DNA from: Nostoc sp. NMS2
GTDB lineage: Bacteria; Cyanobacteriota; Cyanobacteriia; Cyanobacteriales; Nostocaceae
Reading direction: 5' to 3'
NCBI RefSeq assembly: GCF_017115105.1
Contig: NZ_JABXKH010000164.1
Span: forward strand, 1 to 64,000
Length of the DNA stretch: 64,000 nt
A program made the position numbers and the translations under genes. Under the pieces are notes generated by a model. It saw only the letters and a program-made list of their open reading frames with translations, was not told the DNA's origin and ran no database searches. Position 1 is the first letter of the stretch, and the number at the start of each line of letters is the position of its first letter. Below, piece after piece: positions 59,764 to 64,000 of the stretch.

Positions 59764-59790
59764 GAGTAGGGTAAATGACTGACCCTACTC
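59764..59790. terminator. Bidirectional hairpin between lysS and the DUF29 gene
   Basis: GAGTAGGGT and ACCCTACTC form a perfect 9-bp stem with a 9-nt loop, in the 53-bp gap between the two convergent stop codons. It overlaps the DUF29 stop by two bases. It probably ends both transcripts. Confidence 0.7.
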
Positions 59791-60256
59791 AATCAACCTG
59801 ATTCAGATTTGGTAAGAATTCAGGATTTAGAGTTTCGCCTAAAGTATAAGGACAGATTTCTGGAAAAACTTGCTCACCTAACTCAGTTTCTCGAATTGCT
59901 AAAGCTAAACCTAATTCATAAATAGTCAGGAAAACTTCATCAAGATAGGGTTTCAAACTAGGGCTATCTTGCAGGAGCAGCTTAATTTGAACACGTTGCT
60001 CTCGAATTGTACTCAACCAGCTATTACTACGTTTTTCAGGTTGAAATTGCCATTTTAGTAAGTGTCCTAGCAACACTCCTAGACGATTTCTCAATTCTTG
60101 TCGTTCTCTTCTGCCCAAAGTTTCAATTTCTTCAATTAGGTTGACTGTATCTAATTGATTCCACTGTTGAGTTTTGAGCAAGCTAACCTGCTCTTGAGTC
60201 CAAGTATAGAAATCTGTTTCATACAGGTGAGATGCGTACATCTTTTCAAGGGTCAT
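59789..60256 (-). CDS. DUF29 family protein
   Basis: The 155-residue helical protein of the DUF29 family is common and multicopy in cyanobacteria. The signature DFYTWTQEQVSLLKTQQWNQLDTVNLIEEIETLGRRERQELRNRLGVLLGHLLKWQFQPEKRSNSW is characteristic, shown here only in parts: LYETDFYTWTQEQ, IEEIETLGRRER, LLKWQFQPEKRSNSW. No biochemical role is known; several members are encoded next to mobile elements. ATG 60256 is used, and the next ATG 15 bp downstream is also possible. A MITE with a 9-bp target duplication lies upstream. Confidence 0.88.
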   Translation of the reverse strand: MTLEKMYASHLYETDFYTWTQEQVSLLKTQQWNQLDTVNLIEEIETLGRRERQELRNRLGVLLGHLLKWQFQPEKRSNSWLSTIREQRVQIKLLLQDSPSLKPYLDEVFLTIYELGLALAIRETELGEQVFPEICPYTLGETLNPEFLPNLNQVD

Positions 60257-60284
60257 AAGTTTCTATTTAGCAAAACCCTATAAG

Positions 60285-60397
60285 TTAATACGGTTCAGTT
60301 AAGGCTAAAATCCTTTGTCAAAGTCAATTTTTTTAACGAACCACAGAGGCGCAGAGGACACCGAGAGAAGAAAGAAATGCTTAACTGAACCGTATTG
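60285..60397. mobile_element. 113-bp MITE with 9-bp target duplication CCCTATAAG
   Basis: The ends AATACGGTTCAGTTAAG and CTTAACTGAACCGTATT are perfect 17-bp inverted repeats. CCCTATAAG flanks it on both sides (60276-60284 and 60398-60406). The interior is the AACCACAGAGGCGCAGAGG repeat found in lnt and urtC. The ends are close to those of the element at 20091-20225, which also has a 9-bp duplication. Confidence 0.9.
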
Positions 60398-60567
60398 CCC
60401 TATAAGTGAGCGATTCATCGCTCATAGCAAGGTTTATCAGGACTAAAGTCCTTACTACAAACTTTAATTTATTTATGCCTAGCCAATTAAAAAAAGATTG
60501 TGTGGTGCCGATGCCTACGGCGGCAAGCTACGCACCACACAATCTAAAATCATCTAAAATCTAATAA

Positions 60568-61164
60568 CTAATTCGCTACCTCAGCCACCTCAATCACTCG
60601 CCCTTCATAGTCTTTCACCAAAAAGTTAAGTGGCTTCTGGTTACGAATCTTGAATTTCAAACCGCGTGTTTCGACTCGCATTAAAATCATTTCCAAGCAG
60701 TCGTGGTCAAAACAAACGTGGCGTTGTTGATTTTTGCTACCTAAACTCGCACCAGTAATAACGTGTAGCTGGGTGTTTTTCTTCAATTGATACCACAGCC
60801 CTTCAGTAGCATTATTCATCATTTTGCTTGACAAACTCGGCCCTGTAGACATGTATAGCGGATCAATCCCAGTTGCGCCTATAGTTTGTTCGTAGTTGTA
60901 GTAATAGTGCAAGGGCACCTCAGCTGCTGGCAAATCTAGCAGCCCTTCATACAACTGTCGGGCAATCTCCAAATCTGACACCATTACAGTGTGTACTTTT
61001 GGGGCACTGGTGAGGAACATCCACATCGCACCAGCGTAAGCTGCTAGCAGCATTACCATAATGCCTTGGGTGGAAAACAGGCTATCCAAGGGCAAGGAAG
61101 GGAGAAAGGAGCCTAAAGTAAGGGGACTGAGGAGGAACGACATCACACTAACTGCTATAACCAT
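60568..61164 (-). CDS. Membrane-anchored VOC/glyoxalase-like protein
   Basis: ATG 61164 gives 198 residues; an in-frame TTG at 61170 is less likely. The N-terminal part has two hydrophobic segments (about 1-25 and 32-55). It is followed by a VOC-type fold with betaalphabeta sequence (VHTVMVSDLEIARQLYEGLLDLPAAEVPLHYYYNYEQ, quoted in part) and NFLVKDYEGRVIEVAEV at the end. The metal-binding residues of glyoxalase I are not evident, so it is probably a structural or ligand-binding relative. The function is unknown. Confidence 0.75.
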   Translation of the reverse strand: MVIAVSVMSFLLSPLTLGSFLPSLPLDSLFSTQGIMVMLLAAYAGAMWMFLTSAPKVHTVMVSDLEIARQLYEGLLDLPAAEVPLHYYYNYEQTIGATGIDPLYMSTGPSLSSKMMNNATEGLWYQLKKNTQLHVITGASLGSKNQQRHVCFDHDCLEMILMRVETRGLKFKIRNQKPLNFLVKDYEGRVIEVAEVAN

Positions 61165-61361
61165 GAACAAATAAGGATTCTATGGGGGAGTCGATTTTAT
61201 AATTGTCGATTAAGACTAAAATTAAGTCCTTGTTTCTAGTTTATCAATAACTCAAGTTGTCTGAGTCTCGGCTACAAACTGGGCAACACCAAGATATTAT
61301 GCGATTAACTACGGGAGTGCAATTCCCAAAATTATTTTAACAACTATCAACTCAAAGACTT

Positions 61362-61991
61362 GTGCAAATTCCTCATTTTCCTGAAGCTAATCATCCTCTG
61401 GTAAAGTCGCTGTTTCATCACAGTGACCATGAACTACTGACTTTGTTTCAGCGCTATCCAGATGCTGGAAAGTATTTTACGGTGATTTTTTGTCGCTATA
61501 GCCCCATAGTGTATACCTTAATTCGGCATTCGGCGCGATCGCCTGTGCAGGCAGATTATCTGTTTGCCCTCACCTGGCGGCATATCTATTACGAACTCGG
61601 TGGACTAAATTTAACTACCTCTGAATCAGGTGAGCCAGCTTTAACGATGCAAAATTGGTTAATTAATATGACAGCTTTCTGTATTAACGAAATTAAACTA
61701 CCACCCACAGAAGCAATTCATTATTCTCTGCAAGCGACTTCGCCACCGCTATGGTGTTATGTACAACAAGCATTAGACCAACTACCACCTGTTTTACGAT
61801 TAATCGTGTTAATGGCTCAAACTTTCCACTGGAGCGAAACAAGAATTGCTGCCTATCTGCAAGCCGAAGGAGAAGCGATCGCTCCAAACGTTGTAGCCAA
61901 TTTTCTCCAGGAAGGCTATCGTATGCTAGAGGACAAATTACCCACAGATATCCGCACCATCTACTTTGGAGAAGATTTAGCTCAATCCTAA
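61362..61991 (+). CDS. Sigma-70-like (ECF-type) regulator
   Basis: The 209-residue protein has a GTG start at 61362. It resembles an ECF sigma factor. A region-2-like helical segment (ADYLFALTWRHIYYELGG) is followed by a region-4 helix-turn-helix (ALDQLPPVLRLIVLMAQTFHWSETRIAAYLQ...VANFLQEGYRML, in parts). The match is weaker than for typical sigma factors, so it may be a divergent regulator. It lies 98 bp upstream of, and in the same direction as, a secreted TPR protein gene, a pairing that suggests a local signalling unit. Confidence 0.7.
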   Translation: MQIPHFPEANHPLVKSLFHHSDHELLTLFQRYPDAGKYFTVIFCRYSPIVYTLIRHSARSPVQADYLFALTWRHIYYELGGLNLTTSESGEPALTMQNWLINMTAFCINEIKLPPTEAIHYSLQATSPPLWCYVQQALDQLPPVLRLIVLMAQTFHWSETRIAAYLQAEGEAIAPNVVANFLQEGYRMLEDKLPTDIRTIYFGEDLAQS

Positions 61992-62089
61992 CTTAAGTGT
62001 AAATGCGTATATTGTTTGTCTTCAATTTATAAACTTAAAACTTTTTCTTAGACCTTCTACTTAAACCCGCAACTTTACGGGTAATTTTT

Positions 62090-63157
62090 ATGAAACAACG
62101 GCTTGTATTTCCAAGGCAATTAGTTTGCGTAGGTGTGATTTCTCGTCCCCTTTTACACAGCTTTTTACTGTTTACTTTTTTGCTGAGTCCCGTAGCTGCG
62201 GGTGCGGTTGATATTACGCAACAACTCCACCGTCCTTTAAATAGTTCTGTTGGGCGACAATCAAGAGATGAAGCAGACAGCTTACTACGGATCGGCGAAC
62301 AACAATACGCTTCAGGATATGCCGATAAAACAATTGCATCTTGCTTGCAGGCACTAGAACTATATCACTCAATTGGCGACCTAAAAGCACAAGGTCTGAC
62401 TTACAATTTGCTTGCAAAGGCTTACATCCAGCTTGATAGTGCAAAAGAGGCGGAAGATGCTTTACGACGCGGATTAGCGATCGCTCGTGATACAAAAGAC
62501 TTCCAAGCTGAGATTTTTGTGCTAAATAATATCGGTACATTTTTCCTGCAACAAGGAGAATCTGCTGCTGCTGGTAAAACAGTTGAAGATGCACTCGCAA
62601 TTGCTCATGGTGTCAAAAATATTGAAGGGGAAGGACTATCTTTGAGCAATTTGGGTTTGGTAACTGCTAGGTTGGGAGATTACAACAAGGCGATTAAATT
62701 GTATGAAAATGCTTTAATTTTCCGCCGTCAGACTGGCGATGCCATCGGTGAAGCAAATACCCTGAATAATTTGGGTGATGCCTACTTAGCATCGGGAAAT
62801 TATCAAGATACCATTGCTACTTATGGTGAAGCGATGCGGACAGCTAAAACTAACCGCGATCGCACCAATGAATTACGGGCAATTGACGGTTTAGTGAAAG
62901 CTCACACAGCTGTCGGACGCTACGAGAGAGCCTTTGATTTACTAGAGCAACGTTTAGCACTCGCTAAAGAATTGCAAAATTTGCGAGAAGAATTAAAATC
63001 TTTTGAGTCTTACGCTCAGTTATACAAGCAACAAGGTAATTACTTAACTGCCCGTAATTTTTACGAAAGGGCGATTATACTGGCGCGGACATTGGAAGAT
63101 AGCAAGCAAGAAGTGCAATTGCTGGATCAGCTAACTAAAATGCTTCAGCGAAAGTAG
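62090..63157 (+). CDS. Exported tetratricopeptide-repeat protein
   Basis: The 355-residue protein has an N-terminal signal or anchor (LLHSFLLFTFLLSPVAAGAV, about 24-43). It has about six or seven TPR units from residue 62 to the end, with consensus positions such as NLGLVTARLGDYNKAIKLYENAL and NLGDAYLASGNYQDTIATYGEAM. TPR domains bind proteins, so it may be a scaffold in the periplasm. It follows a sigma-like gene. ATG 62090 is used. Confidence 0.85.
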   Translation: MKQRLVFPRQLVCVGVISRPLLHSFLLFTFLLSPVAAGAVDITQQLHRPLNSSVGRQSRDEADSLLRIGEQQYASGYADKTIASCLQALELYHSIGDLKAQGLTYNLLAKAYIQLDSAKEAEDALRRGLAIARDTKDFQAEIFVLNNIGTFFLQQGESAAAGKTVEDALAIAHGVKNIEGEGLSLSNLGLVTARLGDYNKAIKLYENALIFRRQTGDAIGEANTLNNLGDAYLASGNYQDTIATYGEAMRTAKTNRDRTNELRAIDGLVKAHTAVGRYERAFDLLEQRLALAKELQNLREELKSFESYAQLYKQQGNYLTARNFYERAIILARTLEDSKQEVQLLDQLTKMLQRK

Positions 63158-63164
63158 GAGTTAA

Positions 63165-63275
63165 AAGGGCGATTAGAAACCGCGTCTACACAGGCAAAAC
63201 CCACCTGCGTGGGTTATAAAAGCTTGATTTTCTCTTAGCTCAGGTTGGTGTAGCTCTTGTTTGTGTAGCCGCCAA
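63165..63275. repeat. GGGCGATTAGAAACCGCGTC repeat
   Basis: This mosaic repeat (GGCAAAACCCACCTGCGTGGG and TTTGTGTAGCCGCC, each quoted in part) is related, inverted, to 21047-21125 and 29463-29580. It lies between the TPR gene and the convergent partial gene. Confidence 0.7.
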
Positions 63276-63301
63276 TGACTTTCGCCCTGGCTCTAAGTTA
63301 A

Positions 63302-64000
63302 TTAATTCAAGAATACTGAACCGTTACGTTCAATTCTCATAGCACTTCTGCCCTGTGCTGCATTGGTGGCTTCGTTAAATCTAACTTCCAAATTTCCTGG
63401 CTCTGAAGAAGCTTGTGGAGTCACTATCAACTGTCCACCATCAATTCGTTCAAATGTCACCGTTACTGGTGCTTTTAGACCTTGCAATATTACATTTGAC
63501 TTTCCTTGTAGCGATCGCGGTGCCGTATCGCCAATCACTTGGAAAGTTACATTAGCCGCAGTGTCATTTATCAATTTGATATTAACAGTACCATTAGTCA
63601 GTGCGATCGTTGCGCTGGGGGTTTGCCGTGGTGGTAGTAGTTGTGGTTGATCGGTGGAAGCCGCTCCTGGTGAGGGCTGTTGACTTTGATCTTTAGGGAC
63701 TGGGCGTGGTGGTGTAGCACCTGGCTCTGGTGGTGTGGGAGATTGACTATTAGATGGGGAAACTGGGCGTGGTGGTCTAGCTCCTGGCCCTGGCGGAACT
63801 GGAGAAACTTGTCCCTCAACTGGGGGAACTGGGCGTGGTGGTCTAGCACCTGGCTTTGGCGGAACTGGAGAAACTTGCCCTTCATCTGGGGGAACTGGGC
63901 GTAGTGGTCTAGCACCTGGCCCTGGCGGTACGGTAGTTTGGGAGCGGTTATAGGGTGGTTCGCTAAAAATACTGGGACTTGGATTAAGCTTGGGAGTAGA
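63302..64000 (-). CDS. Proline-rich tandem-repeat protein, partial (5' end outside window)
   Basis: The frame is open from the stop near 63302 to the window edge, at least 232 residues. The N-terminal visible part is a proline-rich region with about three tandem 22-residue units such as RPLRPVPPDEGQVSPVPPKPGA-type (shown in part: RPVPPDEGQVSPVPPKP), matching a 66-bp DNA period at about 63700-63910. The C-terminal 110 residues (from PSATIALTNGTVNIK) are beta-rich, with NVILQGLKAPVTVTFERIDGG and EVRFNEATNAAQ. The layout suggests a surface or periplasmic protein with a stiff linker and a small C-terminal domain. The family is not recognised. Confidence 0.65.
   Translation of the reverse strand, partial: STPKLNPSPSIFSEPPYNRSQTTVPPGPGARPLRPVPPDEGQVSPVPPKPGARPPRPVPPVEGQVSPVPPGPGARPPRPVSPSNSQSPTPPEPGATPPRPVPKDQSQQPSPGAASTDQPQLLPPRQTPSATIALTNGTVNIKLINDTAANVTFQVIGDTAPRSLQGKSNVILQGLKAPVTVTFERIDGGQLIVTPQASSEPGNLEVRFNEATNAAQGRSAMRIERNGSVFLN

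Noticed and set aside
63363..63904. Tryptophan- and glycine-rich frames on the plus strand near the window end
   Set aside because: They are the antisense of proline-rich tandem repeats in the minus-strand gene, which has the convincing composition and an uninterrupted frame to the window edge.
1..64000. tRNA and rRNA genes
   Set aside because: Both strands were read for T-loop (GTTCRANYC) contexts with a matching acceptor stem and for rRNA landmarks; none was convincing.

Overview
The window comes from a filamentous, Nostoc-like cyanobacterium. The signs are frequent GCGATCGC (HIP1) octamers inside and between genes, short heptamer repeats (TAATGAC-, AATTCGT- and CCAAAAT-type) in spacers, many small palindromic or MITE-like elements, a complete urea ABC transporter set (urt), a cyanobacterial-type 2-oxoglutarate decarboxylase / succinate-semialdehyde dehydrogenase pair, and a thylakoid-type thioredoxin (TxlA). 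No rRNA, tRNA, CRISPR array or intact transposase was recognised.

Layout. 0-8 kb: housekeeping genes trmB (minus), gyrA, lnt and ligA. 8-13 kb: small membrane and hypothetical proteins, a GAF-GGDEF diguanylate cyclase, a truncated FG-GAP protein remnant and txlA. 12.7-15.2 kb: a class I fructose-bisphosphate aldolase and a secreted RNase T2, enclosed by a perfect 67-bp inverted repeat. 15.6-20 kb: a very large SNF2 helicase. 20-25.3 kb: a small secreted protein, a two-domain histidine phosphatase, a dihydroorotase-like protein with missing metal ligands, and an exported acetolactate decarboxylase. 25.6-28.9 kb: a co-directional set (MDR reductase, short pyrophosphatase-like protein, divergent SDR, TauD-like dioxygenase). 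29-37 kb: an exported tandem Tudor-like protein, then a split MprF-like set (flippase, two paralogous esterases, aminoacyl-lipid synthase), a LexA-box-like palindrome and a 463-residue protein of unknown function. 38-49 kb: DUF485/ActP acetate uptake and urtABCDE; here urtD and urtE are separated by about 3.1 kb holding a Uma2 gene and three tightly coupled unknown genes. 49-56 kb: membrane proteins (ABC-2 permease, DedA) and the decarboxylase/SSADH pair. 56-64 kb: Uma2, a decayed PAS-EAL gene, lysS with a C-terminal KTSC domain, DUF29, a VOC-like protein, a sigma-like factor, a TPR protein and a partial proline-rich repeat protein.

How the genes fit together. The urt genes take up urea and are probably driven by an NtcA-type promoter upstream of urtA. 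The decarboxylase/SSADH pair would close the cyanobacterial TCA cycle, and ActP would feed it acetate. The 30-35 kb cluster looks like a dedicated membrane-lipid modification unit.

The most notable structural feature is the number of small non-autonomous elements. Several can be delimited by target-site duplications. One is nested in a repeat whose empty counterpart lies in the same window. Some supply coding sequence or stop codons to neighbouring genes (lnt, pyrC, urtC, the EAL pseudogene). The strongest candidate for an undescribed system is the three-gene cassette inside the urt operon, followed by the split aminoacyl-lipid cluster.
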